64,000 nucleotides of DNA, taken from positions 79,034,256 to 79,098,255 of the forward strand of contig OX235271.1 of the NCBI GenBank assembly GCA_944472155.2, in the 5' to 3' direction. The translations under genes were made by a program, and so were the position numbers. Position 1 is the stretch's first letter; the number at the start of each line of letters is the position of its first letter. The notes beneath the pieces were generated by a model. It did no database searches, was not told where the DNA came from, and worked only from the letters and a program-made list of their open reading frames with translations. This DNA is from Trichobilharzia szidati. Lineage: Eukaryota > Platyhelminthes > Trematoda > Strigeidida > Schistosomatidae. Of this stretch, positions 22,671 through 34,910 are shown piece by piece.

Positions 22671-24000
22671 ATTGGATACTTTATCAAACTATTTAGTCAC
22701 AAAAAACTCACAGGAAATTTATGATGTAAAATGTTACACCTTATGTATATGCAGCTGAAACAGACACAAATAATCTTCTGGTTAGGAAGTTAAGGAGAAA
22801 CAGATACAAAGTTTACCCAATAGACTTCATCATAATTACGTAAAGCTACAATTATTCATCTTCTGATACCGAACATTTTGTAAAAACCTTGACAAAATGA
22901 CATTAAAAGCATTCTGGGGGAAAATCAGCAAAGATGATTAGTATTCATGCTACAGAATTGTAACATTTTGTCTTTTACACAGCAGGAGACCTTTTAAAAG
23001 TTAATAATGAATAATTTCCATTCTACTAATTTTGTTTTCTTGACTATAACTGTTACATTACCTCATGTTCTGTCGGCTATATATCGTTTCAAAACAGTTA
23101 TTCATGCTTCAATGATCAATAGATGAGAAAGTTTTCTTCAGACAAAACTGTCTATCAAAACAAAACACAAAAAGTCACCTCGGTGTTGCAGACCGCAGTA
23201 TTTAAATCTACCATATAAATTATCAATAAAACAATGAATAAATAACCAATACAATTACAAATTAAAAATAGTAATACTAATTTTCTCTTGCAGATATTTA
23301 TATATATACTAGAGAGTAGATAGAGATTTGGAAAGCGAATTACAATGTTCATTGAAGTGAATCCAACTGGAACCTTCTCCAACTGGGCAGGAAAGAAAAA
23401 GAAAAAAACTACTTCTAATTGTGCAAAATCCATTTTCTTTACCACCCATTCACAGTTTATCCATTATACACAACAATAACGACAAAAAACGAATCTACTT
23501 TTCTGTCTATAACACAACTTGATTACCTCGCATTCTGTCTTATTACTTTTTTATCATATAGCGCAGACTATATATACATATATATGAACAATATAATATG
23601 TATGAGTTGTATATATATATATATATATATATATGATTCTTTAGTCTATGAAACTTACCTAAGTTACTCAATGCTTCTAGTGTGGATTTTCTACATTTTC
23701 TATCTAGTTTTTATGATAAAAAACACACTTTCTTTTAAATAGTTATTTTCATATGCTTATCTTTGTGTAAAAATGGCTCACCTTTAATATAAAAACACCT
23801 GTCTGAAACAATTTCATCACCTAGCTTGATGTAATTCATCCTCTACAATATTCCACTTATATCAGAAAAGTAGTCTGTCTGTAAATGCAGTCAGTCAGCT
23901 TAATAATCAGCTTATTGGATACATATATATAATTGTATGCAAAAACTATATTATTGAATTTAATGAGACTTATTGAGTCGAAAATGTTTAAGCACAATTT
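22671..24000. other. AT-rich spacer with long AT microsatellite
   Basis: (AT)n at 23610-23634. The 107-codon frame at 23419-23742 runs through it and is low complexity, so I do not call it. Confidence 0.4.
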
Positions 24001-24004
24001 TTTC

Positions 24005-24215
24005 TCATTCCTTCACGTTCCTAGTGGAATATAAGGCTTCCAGTTTGAACTATGAAGTCTTAGTAGTGGTGGTGATGTTTTTTACAGGATGGGGTTGCCG
24101 AATCTTCACTCTTTTGTGGGCTTACCACCAGGTAGGTGGTGTTTAGGAGTGCCTTGGCAGCTGGAAATAAAACCTTGGACCAAATTTGTAGTCGGCGAGC
24201 ATTCTGCCAGTTATT
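24005..24215 (-). repeat. SINE-G, 3' part
   Basis: On the minus strand it ends GGAAGCCTTATATTCCACTA and GGAACGTGAAGGAATGAG, the same RTE-like tail as the SINE at 34093. The body (AAAAAACATCACCACCACTA) and part of the tRNA-Gly-like head remain. Confidence 0.6.
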
Positions 24216-24225
24216 CATTGACGCA

Positions 24226-24825
24226 CTGTAGCAATATTTTAATCATTGTTTTTCAAGTATTGGTTTGTAGGGATTTCATCGATTGGTTACAGAATTTCAT
24301 CATGAGATGACACTGGTTAGAGAACCATTAGAAAACCTGCGGAGATTACTGGACAACTATTTCGTCCTAGTTTGTAACTCTTCATCAGTACTCAACTACA
24401 AACGAGGTTCGAACTCAGGACGTTCTGGTTACAAGGCGAACTCGTAGACCATTAAGCCACTGGGACCCGATCACTGGCGGCTGGCCCTATTTAGGTAGGC
24501 AGTTACCTGGGTTCTAGTGGGAATTCGTGACCAATAGGGTGCAGCAGGTCGTGTGTGAGGACAAATACTCGCCGAAGACATTGCCTAGCGGTCGCGCTTT
24601 GTCGTGAATGGCAGAAGTTAGAATTCATGGGCCATTGGATCGGGTCCCAGTAGCTTAATGGTCTACGAGCTCGCCTTGTAACCAGAAGGTCCTGGGTTCG
24701 AACTCTGTCGGTGGTTGCGTACTGCTGAAGAGCCACAAACTAGGACCACACAGCTGGCTGTCCAGTACTCCCTGCAGGTTTTCCCATGATTCTCTAACCA
24801 ATGTCAGCTCATGATGAAATCCCAT
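24226..24825. repeat. Two full S2 SINEs in inverted orientation
   Basis: 24226-24490 is minus and 24598-24825 is plus, with heads facing each other across about 110 bp. Both have box A GGCTTAATGGTCTACGAG (plus copy AGCTTAATGGTCTACGAGC) and box B GGTTCGAAC. Minus-copy ribozyme: C3 is A. Plus-copy ribozyme: stem I GTACTG/CAGTAC and core CTGAAGA intact, but GAA is CAC. Confidence 0.75.
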
Positions 24826-25627
24826 AATAAATCATTGTTGTTATACATGAATAATTCTTATGAATAATATCCATAGATTTGGAATCTTTTTGCCTTCAAA
24901 CATTTCTGTCTACAGTGGAAAAGAAGGAATATTGGGAAATTGGCATTAGGATGATTGAGAAGGCGACCTGCTTACTACTCAGTCAACTTTTATTGCAGTT
25001 TTCCATTAGACTACTTCGTCTGTTTATTTATGTGTATCATATGACGAACAGAAGAAATAAGAAACAATTTTCACTCATCTGTTTCTCTCCAAATAAATAA
25101 AAATAATAATAACAATAATTTCTATTAGCATAAAGTCCCCTGGGATGATTGCATTAATAGTGATATGGTAATGACGAAGAATATTTGTTGCTCAGATATA
25201 TAATTTTAGTGTAGTTTCATTCTCGATTCACGGAGCTTTCATTATCTTTCTAGAAAAAGTTTCTAGCACTAACTTCAGTGGGTGTAAACCTTTTAGATTT
25301 CACAATGAAACATTCCATCTTGAAGCTATCGCTGAAAATGGTGCAGAATTAGACAATGACTGCAGTATTCAATGGATGTTTCTCAGACAATGGTCGTTCT
25401 ATAGTTCCATTCAATAAATTATTGATTAAAGTAGTTTAACACTACCATAATAAATTGTGAAAAAGGTTACATAGTCCCTGTTTCTAGACGACTGTGACAA
25501 CAGTGTTGTTAATGGCTTTGTTGAAAATGCCTCATGAAGTAATTAAGTTAGTCAACTCAGCATGCATGTGGGTACTGTGGTTCATTTATTCAAGTGTGAA
25601 AGAAGATTTTCAATGAACATTTCATAC
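24826..25627. other. No gene recognised
   Basis: AT-rich, nothing supported. Confidence 0.4.
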
Positions 25628-26277
25628 ATCAATCATCATCAACAGGAGAAATCCAAAGAAAGTCACCTCTTTCGCTTGCCCCGCCTGACATCATCGTTTT
25701 AACTACAGGCAGTACAGGTGAGGATGTCAAAGTGAGGATCAGAAAAGCAAGATAAACATTCATTACTCTCAAATCACTGTAGAAAATATATTGCACTCAG
25801 CATAAGGAACAAAATCCGAATTTCTATCCCTTATGTCAAGTTATTTCTTTTGTATGGTTCAGATATTTGGCCTGTACGTCATCAAAGTTATTTTCAGCAG
25901 CCTGCTTCAGACTATTATCAACAACTACCTTCATTCGATACTGATGATTATATAGCCGGTAGGCCAGAAAGGATTAACAACAAGGAACTCTGGCGGCGTG
26001 TACTGAACCAACTAACGACGCTTAATCCAACAAATATGCAGGAGGAAATGCAGTTGGACTGGATATACACTGATGAGACCGTTAGGTGAAGTCACGAGAC
26101 AGGAAGACCTTCGGGTGGAACATGAATGGGAGAAGACGAGTTGGGCGTGAGTGTTAGAGTTGCACGGAGGTAATCGTGTGAGAAGGAAGTGAAGGTGTAT
26201 GGGCGATCGTGGAGGTCAGCTAAAACGGTCTGCAGAGAAGACAGTGAGACAGAAATGTAACAATAATCATAATAAGT
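25628..26277 (+). mobile_element. RTE-type LINE, old 3' fragment
   Basis: Landmarks in broken frames: ATCATCAACAGGAGAAATCC, a block reading VKLFLLYGSDIWPVRHQSYF, TNMQEEMQLDWIYTDETV (for QEKMEWIGHTLRKP) and the AATAATCATAATAAG tail. The GAAGCCCTATGTTCC segment just before the tail is deleted. More diverged than most copies. Confidence 0.7.
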
Positions 26278-27605
26278 AATGCTGGTAAATCTGTATACCG
26301 GAAGTATATCTGATTTGATCACAACTTCTTCTTCTGAAAACCTCCAGAACGACTTGTCAAAGCGTATACTATCATTAGATATTATTTGAAACGACGTAAC
26401 AGGAACAACAAATTCTACGGTTAGAGATATGTGTTTAAAGACGGATAGGCTTTGTGTATGATGGTGCATATCAGTCGCATCACATCAACCAGTATATTTG
26501 CCTCCCTAACTGCTGTCGAGTTTTTAAAGGAAAACTTAGTGGGTTTTAACATCCAACTGTATAATTTGCAAGTAAAAAAATTTCATTTTGTCTGATTTCA
26601 TTTTTTTCCACCTAAAACATACTCTTGATTTTTGACTAGAATTTTTGTAATCTACACTTCAATGTCCAGTGATTAGTAACCTAATATACGTTAGAAATGT
26701 GTTTTCTAATTAATTTTCACGCTAATCATATTATCGATAACAGGAATGAAAGCGACTATCTCGTTAAAGAATTGCGAAAAACACCAAGTAATCCTCAAGT
26801 GATGCTTTCACATACACATTTCGACGACCGTGTGATTTCTGCATAAAATTCTGGGATAATTCTGTTTACAAATCTCAAAGGAATGGAACTGTTAATCTCA
26901 CTGAAGCTTAGCATTATTAGTAGCATGTATTCTTACAAGCTTTTTTTCTTAAAAAAAAAACATATTTTCCTAGTAGAGGATTAGATTTTGCCAGATTTAT
27001 TTGTCTAAGCATAATAATACATTGACTAATTTAAACTCTCATGTTTCAGTATTGGTCAATAAACAATTCCATGTTATTGTGTACAATTTAATTTAGTATG
27101 TATTAGAAATATTTCTGTCCTCTACAATGAATTAACTGACTTACAAATAAAATCGCTGTGTCAATCATTTTATATTAAAATTGATGGACAAATGCTTATC
27201 GAGACCGTAAATATTTGTTAATAAAACGCTTTCTTCTCAGGTCATCTGAGAGGTGGAGGTGAAAACAAAAGCTATTTTTAAAAAAGTTATGAAATCGTAA
27301 ACTTCTGTAAATGTAGGACAGTCACAGCTGGTGTCAAAGTTTGAAATAAACCGTGTAATTGTGTGGTGAAAAAAGTGTTCTATTGTAAATGTTCTGAATA
27401 TACTATAAAGCTGAGATGAAAATTCTGTAAGTTTTTTGTTTGTTCTGTTTTTGTTTTACTGAAAGGCGAAACTCAAAAATACAGTGATGTTTTGAAGTAC
27501 TTTGTGAAGTATTCGTTCACTTATTATATAAGACCAATAAAAGGGAAAGTTGAAGACAGTCATCAGAGAGCTCTGTATCTAGCTAGGTTTCGTGTTTTTT
27601 GTCAG
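26278..27605. other. No gene recognised
   Basis: AT-rich with a poly-A run near 26951. No family recognised. Confidence 0.4.
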
Positions 27606-27650
27606 GAAGGCGTGTCTATTACCTCAGAGGAACTGGTTTTTTTCTTGAAG
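27606..27650 (+). CDS. Possible 45-nt microexon (speculative)
   Basis: A pyrimidine-rich tract ending GTTTTTTGTCAG precedes 15 open codons (EGVSITSEELVFFLK) followed by a strong donor, GTACGT, at 27651. The length is a multiple of three. Schistosomes are known for micro-exon genes, which is why I record it, but there is no neighbouring exon or protein family to support it. A chance arrangement is quite possible. Confidence 0.12.
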
Positions 27651-27974
27651 GTACGTGTTACAAATACACGTTTTCGTGGAGACTAGAAAAAGGTCATAGA
27701 GGGATCTCTCACATACTAAAAGTAAGCGAATTAACCACTGAAGTCTTACTGAATATGCAACTTTGGCGTTTGGCAGGGTATACGGCATTCATAGCTGTTA
27801 AGGTGTTCCTACTATACTGACATACTGTCAGTAGTTAAATTTGTTTCTATCTAAAATTTGAACTCCACTCCCTTTTTCAAGAATATTCGTGATATTATCC
27901 GTTTAAAACTTACTAATTTAACTACTCATGTTACTCATAATTCCTATTAAAAACCTGTTTTCAGAGTAATAAAA

Positions 27975-28690
27975 TTATGTTCGGCAAAGTATATTATTTT
28001 TCCTAATTGTATGTATTGAGTGCTTAAGCTGACAAAGTTTATCTCTGAGAGAGTTGTTTGGTTGGTTTAAATGCCACCCTAATTCCAGCCTCATTGACAG
28101 ACCTATGTAACGCCTCTGATGTTTTCCTTCCTTATGCAGCAGTACTACAGAGGTTTTGAATTCTATATTATTTTCGTCATTTTTATTGCTAATCTTAGTT
28201 TTTCTATGGCTCTTCATATATTTTTGAATAAATTCTGGTATGTAGTTATCCACTAATAATATTTCCTTTATTTTTTTGATTTCCTTATTTAAATCTACTG
28301 GCCTACTAGTAAGGCTCTTGGCCTGATTATAAAGACATTTAACTAAACCTATCTTTGCCGATTCTCGGTGGGATGAATTAAAGTCTAAGTATTTATTAGA
28401 GTGTGTCGGTTCCCTATAAATGCTGGTATCTAACCCATCATCTTGTTTTCCTTTTATTCTACAGTCTAGCATTGCCAGCCCACATTGTTCGTTTCCTAAC
28501 TCAGAAGTGAATGAAATTCCGTCTACTATTGAGTTTATTTATGTGAAAAACTGTAGGATATGTCCAGATTTCACCACAATGAATGTGTTGTTCACATATC
28601 TACACCATAATCTAAGAACGGGATTCTCATCCTGCGGAACAACATTTGTTGTTCCTATTTCACACAGTCTTGGTTTATTGATGTAATTAA
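27975..28690 (-). pseudogene. PLE reverse transcriptase palm-thumb fragment, active site lost
   Basis: Reading on the minus strand from 28690: KPRLCEIGTTNVVPQDENPV, then LWCRYVNNTFIVV where the catalytic YVDD is YVNN. Next are a stop, SFTSELGNEQCGLAMLDCRI, and the open frame 28472-27975 with DGLDTSIYREPTHSNKYLDF, a KEIKKIKEILLVDNYIPEFI thumb block and decayed sequence after it. Both metal-binding aspartates are replaced, so it cannot polymerise. The GIY-YIG part is missing. It lies immediately upstream of, and divergent from, the RTE RT copy. Confidence 0.75.
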
Positions 28691-29025
28691 TGCTTATATG
28701 TGCTGTCAAAAACACTAAACAGCTAGTGAAACAGACTCTGCTTTATTCATTTTCACACTGTAAAACAGTAGGTGCAGTCACTTTATTTTTCTCTACTTGT
28801 GTTTATATCCTTGCCAGTCTATTACACCCATTAAATTCATTGAAATATGCTGAAACTGTAAATGATCATATCTATTCAAGTTATACAAATGGTTATCATC
28901 AGAAAACAGAACAGAAATACAGAACTAAGCAGAACAATTACAGTATGACGCTTGAACAACTGTGTCAATACTCTACTTCATTCACAATTTTATTTACGTA
29001 TTTAAAACAGTCAAACAAGATAACA
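28691..29025. other. Open spacer fused by chance to RTE frame
   Basis: The 359-codon frame that starts at 28690 has no similarity to RT before about 29026. I treat this stretch as unrelated sequence read in frame. Confidence 0.4.
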
Positions 29026-30191
29026 GATTACAACAGTTACTTCATCGACTTTGAAAAGGCCTTCGACAGTGTCGATCGAGAAGTTATTTGGAAACTACTT
29101 CGCTACTGTGGGGTGCTGCCAACAATTATACACCTCATCCAACAGATGTACGATAATGCCACATGCCAAGTAATCCACGGCGGAAAACTCAAAGAGTCCT
29201 TCGAAGTGAAGACGGGAGTAAGACAAGTTGGCCGCCTACTACCTCCCATGATTTTCCTGATTGTGGTAGACTGGATAATGCGACAGACAGTGGGCAACGA
29301 TGAGATAGGCGTAAAATGGACCCACACAAAAGACTTGGAGAATCTGGACTTCGCCGATGATATATTCCTGATTTCACACAAACTGGAAAGTAAGCAAATG
29401 AAAAGCAACAAGTTGGCAGAAGAAGCATCTAGAGAAGATAGGCCTTCAGGTGAACATAGAGAAAACAGAGGTGATGAAGATTCCTGGCCAACAGCATCAG
29501 CCACAGCAACAACAACAGATAACAATCAGCATAAATGGGAGAAATCTGAAAGAAGCAACCTCCTTTATCTACCTACCTGGAAAGCATCGTTTCAACTACA
29601 GGTGGACGGAACTGACGAGGATATCAGAGCGAGGATTGGGGAAGCATGGCAAGCTTTCGTTTCTCTCAAGTCTGTGTGGAAATCAACAGCACTCCCCAGC
29701 ACGAAAAATAAGATCGGGATTTTCAACTCCAATGTGAAGTCAGTGCTACTATACGGATCAGAGACTTGACGCGTCACGAAGGACACTTCGAACAAACTAC
29801 AGACTTACATCAACAGCTGTCTTCGCTCAATACTCAAGATCAGATGGCCAGTAAAGATCAGCAACAGGGATCTCTAGGAGAGAACCGACCAAACAGGAAC
29901 CGATTGTGCAACAAATATGCAGGAAGAAATGGAGGTGGATTGGCCATACTCTGAGAAAACAAACCATCAAGTGACATCACAAGACAGGCCATCGCTCGAG
30001 TGGAACCCGAATGGGAAGCGGTGAGTTGCTCGTCAGTGCGAGGGTGAAATGGAGAGGTCATGCGAAGCGGAGATGAAAGCATGTGGGTAGACGTGCAGCC
30101 AGGTGAAAACGTTGGCGGAGAACCGAACGCAGTGGATACGTTTGGCTGAAGCCTTATGTTCCTCTAGGAACTAAAGGAAACAATAATAATA
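29026..30191 (+). mobile_element. RTE-type LINE with reverse transcriptase core, largest copy
   Basis: The longest RTE copy in the window (about 1.2 kb of an element that is usually about 3.2 kb). RT motif A is YFIDFEKAFDSVDREV (29038-), motif B is GVRQVGRLLPPMIF (a damaged GVRQGCLLSPMIF), motif C is FADD at about 29350. After ESKQMKSNKLAEEAS a frameshift moves the match to 29450-29737 (IEKTEVMKIPG, ISINGRNLKEATSF). Further breaks lead through a RWIGHTLR block and QVKTLAENRTQW to the tail GGAAACAATAATAATAC. The apurinic endonuclease domain is absent. Minus-strand frames here (29525-29103, 29428-29189) are shadows. Confidence 0.85.
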
Positions 30192-31149
30192 ATACGAATA
30201 ACACTGATATTAGTTGATGAAAAGTTTCAATATATGTAGAATTAACTTTTAAGCATCTCTATTCAAATCGGCATAGTACAAAACACGAAACCTGGAAAGT
30301 GGTAAAACATTTTCATCATATTAATTTTAATCGCGTGTTTAAATCTGATTAATTATTCAGTTTATGTTTTCTTCCTACAGGCTGCTTGTAAACTCCATCC
30401 CGCCTGGAAATGTAGTTTTCCGCAAGGCTGTTTACCATAGCTTCAATTTATTTATTCCGAACAGAAACACTCCTCTTTTGTGGTTGTTTATCTGACAACA
30501 GCTCATTTCCAGGGGCTACGTAACCATGATTCTTTTTGGTAGTCTAACATATTCATATCGTGACGTGGGACTTCCTTTACATTCTTATTAACATCATCAA
30601 ATCAAGCAAATGTGCAAGACTATAAATAATAATCACTGACACGTTAGTAAGAATGATAGTGAATCTTCGGCTTTTTTAACAGATTCTCTTATATAATGTT
30701 CCTTTGCGTACAAATATGAGGCATGCAGTTGTCAGGGTGACAGAAACAGACGTATTCTTCATAGATGACAACCGTGCAAATTGGTACGCTTTCATATATA
30801 ATGCAAAAACGTTTATTATTAACCCCATTAACGTCTACTTTATATGGTGAACACAGTTTATAGTTTAATTTCATGCAGATATGCATAAATATTACTGGTT
30901 GAAATATTACCAGACTGAGTTCATCTTTGAAATGAAATCTGAGACAGAAAAAAGAATTTTCTGAGGGATCATAATAGAAATTTTCGAAAAACTGCCACAC
31001 TTCAGAGAAGCTAGTAAAATAACATAACAGAAATACAGTACACGATCGTCTATGTAAAGAAGAGTATGATTAAGTGAATAGTGGTAGAGATTTTCATTGG
31101 TGGATCTGTAGTATAATAAACAAAGAAATATTACAATATTGCCAAGAGC
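30192..31149. other. No gene recognised
   Basis: AT-rich, no supported feature. Confidence 0.4.
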
Positions 31150-31650
31150 CTATAACTGCAGTCTCCCTTACAACCAAATCGCTTGAAGTTGTTAACATTT
31201 TCGTGTGTTTAGTCAGTTGTGTCAAAACTAGAGGTGTGCTAGATCAGACCTCCAGCTGTATGATCAAAGCGAGAGCACCATACGCTAAACTGCGCCACTT
31301 CCGGCGGCATCGCATTGTTACCCTGGCTTCCAAAGGTCGAACAACAATGCTTTGGCGCATGCAGTCTTGATCTACGCCTGTTAAACCTGGCCTAAGTGGC
31401 TTGAACATGTGCTACATCTGTCATCTCAGAGTCTCAAAATTCGTTCAGCCAGCTATGAAACTGGTTTGAAAAGGAGGATTTATGTTCCTCCTGACGAGTC
31501 ACTTCGGGATGAAGAACTCCCTGCAGTGGGTTCGAGAGATAACTCAAATCAGTGGCCAAAAGTCTTTTAAGAAAATTGCAATTATTGGCAAGCATGCTGC
31601 GATTTCCTCCCTTCTCCCCTTTCTGAAAATGACATGAAGTAATGAAACAT
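31150..31650 (+). pseudogene. Second LINE family, post-RT C-terminal fragment
   Basis: Encodes, with stops, MIKARAPYAKLRHFRRHRIV and TLASKGR, then WPKWLEHVLHLSSQSLKIRS and RRIYVPPDES..SRDNSNQWPKVF. The plan (KAR.AYA.L.HL.RR, then the WLGHVLRMSSQR-type block) is that of another non-LTR retrotransposon family common in schistosomes, distinct from the RTE here (RWIGHTLRKP). About 400 bp of C-terminus plus the start of a 3' UTR remain. I cannot assign the clade from this piece. Confidence 0.6.
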
Positions 31651-32163
31651 CTTTTTAATTCTCTTGGTAAGTGAGATTACTTTTTTGTGTATTTTGTCCC
31701 TCGCTTACTCTATCCATATTTTCCTTACGCTGTTGTTTTATTATTCTTGTACAGTGCGCCTCTTGGTGCCCATATTATACGAAGAAAATGTTTTAATAAT
31801 GTAGTAATTACCAATTTAGAGCTGAATTAATTCAGTTTGTATTTAGGACCATTTATATTAATCATTGGGATTCATTTAGAAAACGATTTTCAAAATTACA
31901 ATTAGAGATGAATCATGAATACACTAATTTTGTTTGCTTTGTTTACAACCTTGAATAGGCTTTGCAAATCTATATGCAATAGTCTTTTCCTCTGAGAATT
32001 GACTACGGTTAAAACAACTCTTGTTTGGTGTATATAAAGTTATGATCATATTGATGATAAGACTATCCAGAATAGCTTCGGGTTAATAGGCTACTGTTGA
32101 TTTCAGTGAAATGAAAATGTGATTTGAACCAGTGGCCTGACCAACAGTATTCAGATTAAGTGG
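31651..32163. other. LINE 3' UTR then unassigned sequence
   Basis: The first ~120 bp may be the 3' UTR of the LINE fragment. Nothing else recognised. Confidence 0.3.
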
Positions 32164-32620
32164 TTATTATTCCAAGTGCAACAGAGGACTTCAAAAGCGC
32201 ATCTCAGTTTCATCCTCTTCTCTGAAGTTTTTATAGCTGGCTCCATCACTGTCCATAGGCTTTCATTTCCTTACACGATCTCTTCGATGTCATACTCGAC
32301 ACCCACTGACAACTTGCCCTTTCCCATTCGTTTACCACTTGAGAGCCTGTCTTGCGCATGATATCACTAAATGCTCTCCTCAGTGTGTTTTCTGTCCTTC
32401 TCCATTTCTCTCTGTATATTTGTTAAACTGTGAAATGTTAGCTGGTTTGTTGTGAAAGTTCTTTGTTGCTAATCCTTTGAGGCTGATTATCTGATCTCCA
32501 ATGTGAAGATAAGCCAAATTCTGAGAAAAAGCCTGTAGCAGTCTTTTGGAAATGCTTCTGATAACATCTAGAACCTATTACATGAATACTGGTGATTAAA
32601 TCTTCCTAAATGCCCACTCT
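32164..32620 (-). mobile_element. RTE-type LINE, 3' fragment
   Basis: Reversed landmarks: ACACGATCTCTTCGATGTCA (WRRSCEEE), CCTCAGTGTG (LRKP) and TTGCTAATCCTTTGAGGCTG. Heavily diverged; the AAT tail is not recognisable. Confidence 0.65.
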
Positions 32621-32785
32621 AATGCCAATAACAGCAAATTCTGTTTTCGCTATGTAATAACACTGGTTAAAACTATGTATGTATGTTATTTTTATTTTCT
32701 GTATGCAATCACTTTCTGAAAAACACTTTTCTTACCTTAGTTCAACTCTATGCATATCCAAATAACTTAACAAAAATAATTTCAG

Positions 32786-32892
32786 CGTACTGATGAAGAG
32801 TCCTAAGATAGGGCGAAACATCTCTTCAGTTCTCTCAAGTTTTCCTATGGTTCTCTAACTGATATCAGCTGATGATGAAATCCTGTAACAAT
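32786..32892 (+). repeat. S2 SINE, hammerhead and 3' part
   Basis: GTACTGATGAAGAGTCC, then GGGCGAAAC and TCTAACTGATATCAGC. The C3 position is A. The head is missing. Confidence 0.6.
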
Positions 32893-34031
32893 AATGTTGA
32901 ATATCAAACTTTTTAATTCATTGAAAATTCCCATTGGGATATATAGAAAATCAAAACAAGTGATTCAGTGAAGAGACTTTTATTACTACATTGTATTACC
33001 TGTTTTCCAAATTAATAAACATAAGTTCTGAATATATTTCTTATTTGGAAACTTGTATCTACTTGTAAGTATATAGATACATATATACCCTGAAAAAATG
33101 TAACCTAGATAGATTGTGTTTACACTGGATCAGTCAGTTATGATTCGCATTCATCTTCTTATATCGTTATATCATTCATGCTTTTTTTTCACAAAACCTT
33201 TCTTTCATTCTTCTTTCTCTGTTTTTCACCCATTCTATGCCTTTTACTTTTCATTTCTTAAATTCCTACGTTTCATTAATTTCCCTTTGAATGATGAAGA
33301 AAGTGAATGTTGGTGAATAGGTTGATCTAAGGTCATTGTAAGTATGTTTATTTCCTAAGGTTAATATACAATATTGTTATTATTATTATTACTATTATAA
33401 GTAGTAGTAATAGTATTGTTGTCATTATCTTCATTAAATTATATTAATTCAGGTGTAACATATGATTAGTAGAAGAGAAATCCTTATTTCTTGTTTCTTC
33501 CCACCTCTTGTTAGCTTATTATCAAAAATATAAATGTGTCAATATGCATGCAAAGGTCTCGGATGTATATATATACCCTTGTAGGCTAAATAAGTGCCGG
33601 ATAAATTCTATATATATATATATATATATATCAATAGTATTAGCGAATTTGATGAAAAAGGCAAATAGCGAGTGGATTCAATCCTCACTAATATTTGCTT
33701 GTTATTCTTTTTTTAATGATCTAGAAATACAAATATTATTATAACGAAATAAACAGAGCATATCGTTTAAAGGATGAAATGTTTGTATTCAAGCACTAAG
33801 CTGGACAAAAGCAGTCGAAAAAAAAGACTCTGTTTGAGGAAAAACAGTTCGTTCGTTTGTTTGCTTGTTTGTTTTTCCATGCATAAGACAGCTAGTTAAT
33901 CGAACTATTTACCTAAACCAAAATTTATCCAGGCCTACTTGTGGTAGAGGATTTTCGACTTTAAAATACAGATTTTCTTACTGAAAATGATGTTTGCTAA
34001 GTAATATGAGCAATACCTATTATCGTTTTGT
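32893..34031. other. AT-rich spacer with microsatellites
   Basis: (TTA)n-like run at about 33377-33415 and (AT)n at 33609-33631. Short low-complexity frames only. Confidence 0.4.
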
Positions 34032-34910
34032 AGAAGAAGCAGCGATGACGTGACTTCAAGTGAACATAGAGATGATAGAGGTGATGAAGATAATTAATTT
34101 AATTCCTTCACGTTCCCAGAGGAATATAGGGCTTCAATCTAGAGCTTCGAAGTTTCAGTAGCAGTGGTGTTTTTTACGGGGTGAGGTTGCTAGGCTTACT
34201 ACCGACCTTCCCCTTGGCAGGAATTACTGTCAGCCTAGCGAGGTTTTTAGGAGTGCGTCAGTCGAGGATCGAGCCTCAAACAACATGCGTAGTTGGCGAG
34301 CGTTTTACCGCTAAACCACCGACGCCCGTGATAAAGATACTCAACCAATAATAATAATAAACAACAAAAATCATTCACCATCAATGAGAGAAATTTGGAA
34401 GAAGTAATCTCTTTCACTTTCACTTATCTAAGTAGTATCATTTGAATTACAAGTGGTATGCCAAAGCCAGTGAAAATCAGAAAAGTCAGAGAGATCTTCA
34501 TTATTCTAAAATCACTGTGAAAATTTACTGCAAACAGTATAAGGAAAAAGATCCAAGTCTTCAACACTAATGCCACAGTGATTATGTATGATTTAGAGAC
34601 TTGGAGAGTTACGAAAACCATTTCCAACAGGCTGCTGAAGACTTTCATCAACACTTGACTTTGCTCGATACTTAAGATGCGATGAACAGAAATTAAAAGC
34701 AATAAAGACCTCTGACAAGTAGAAAATCAACGAAGAACCTGTTGATCAGGAATCTATAAAAGGAAACGGATATTCACTGAAGAGACTGTTGAGGAGGAGA
34801 GCAGGCAGAGAGCCACCTGGAAAGCCTGTGGAGAACAGAGTGACATGAAGATGTTCTACCTAAAGTCCTATTTCCCACTGGAAATCCATAGGATTAATAA
34901 TATAATAAAC
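34032..34910 (+). mobile_element. RTE-type LINE fragment split by a SINE
   Basis: GAAGAAGCAGCGATGACG..GTGAACATAGAGATGATAGAG (the EEASxIGLQVNIEKTEVMK block) is interrupted at 34093 and resumes at 34340 with CAACCAATAATAATAATAAA. Then come VISFTFTYLSSII-like sequence, KSL.KFTANSIRKKIQVFN and a decayed C-terminus ending CACTGGAAATCCATAGGATT. The minus-strand 92-codon frame at 34702-34424 is antisense to it. Confidence 0.75.
34093..34327 (-). mobile_element. SINE-G: tRNA-Gly-derived SINE with RTE-like tail, 12-bp TSD
   Basis: Inserted in the RTE copy with flanks GTGATGAAGATA (34081-34092) and GTGATAAAGATA (34328-34339), 11 of 12 matching. On the minus strand the first 72 nt are tRNA-Gly-like: GCGTCGGTGGTTTAGCGGTA (box A), GCTCGCC, box B GGCTCGATCC and CTGACGC closing the acceptor-like stem. 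A body of about 120 nt follows, then GAAGCCCTATATTCCTCTGG and GAACGTGAAGGAATTAA. Those last ~35 nt match the 3' end of the RTE LINE, so the RTE enzyme probably recognises it. Confidence 0.8.

Noticed and set aside
23419..23742. 107-codon reading frame
   Set aside because: Runs through an AT microsatellite; composition is Tyr/Ile/Leu-rich as expected of translated AT repeats.
28690..29769. 359-codon frame taken as one protein
   Set aside because: The first ~110 codons have no RT similarity and are unrelated sequence in frame. The element begins near 29026 and is frameshifted after the RT core.
31487..31530. Hammerhead-like CTGACGAGTCACTTCGGGATGAAG
   Set aside because: It lies within LINE coding sequence (PPDESLRDEE), lacks the A15.1-U16.1 pair and has no stem III or cleavage triplet.
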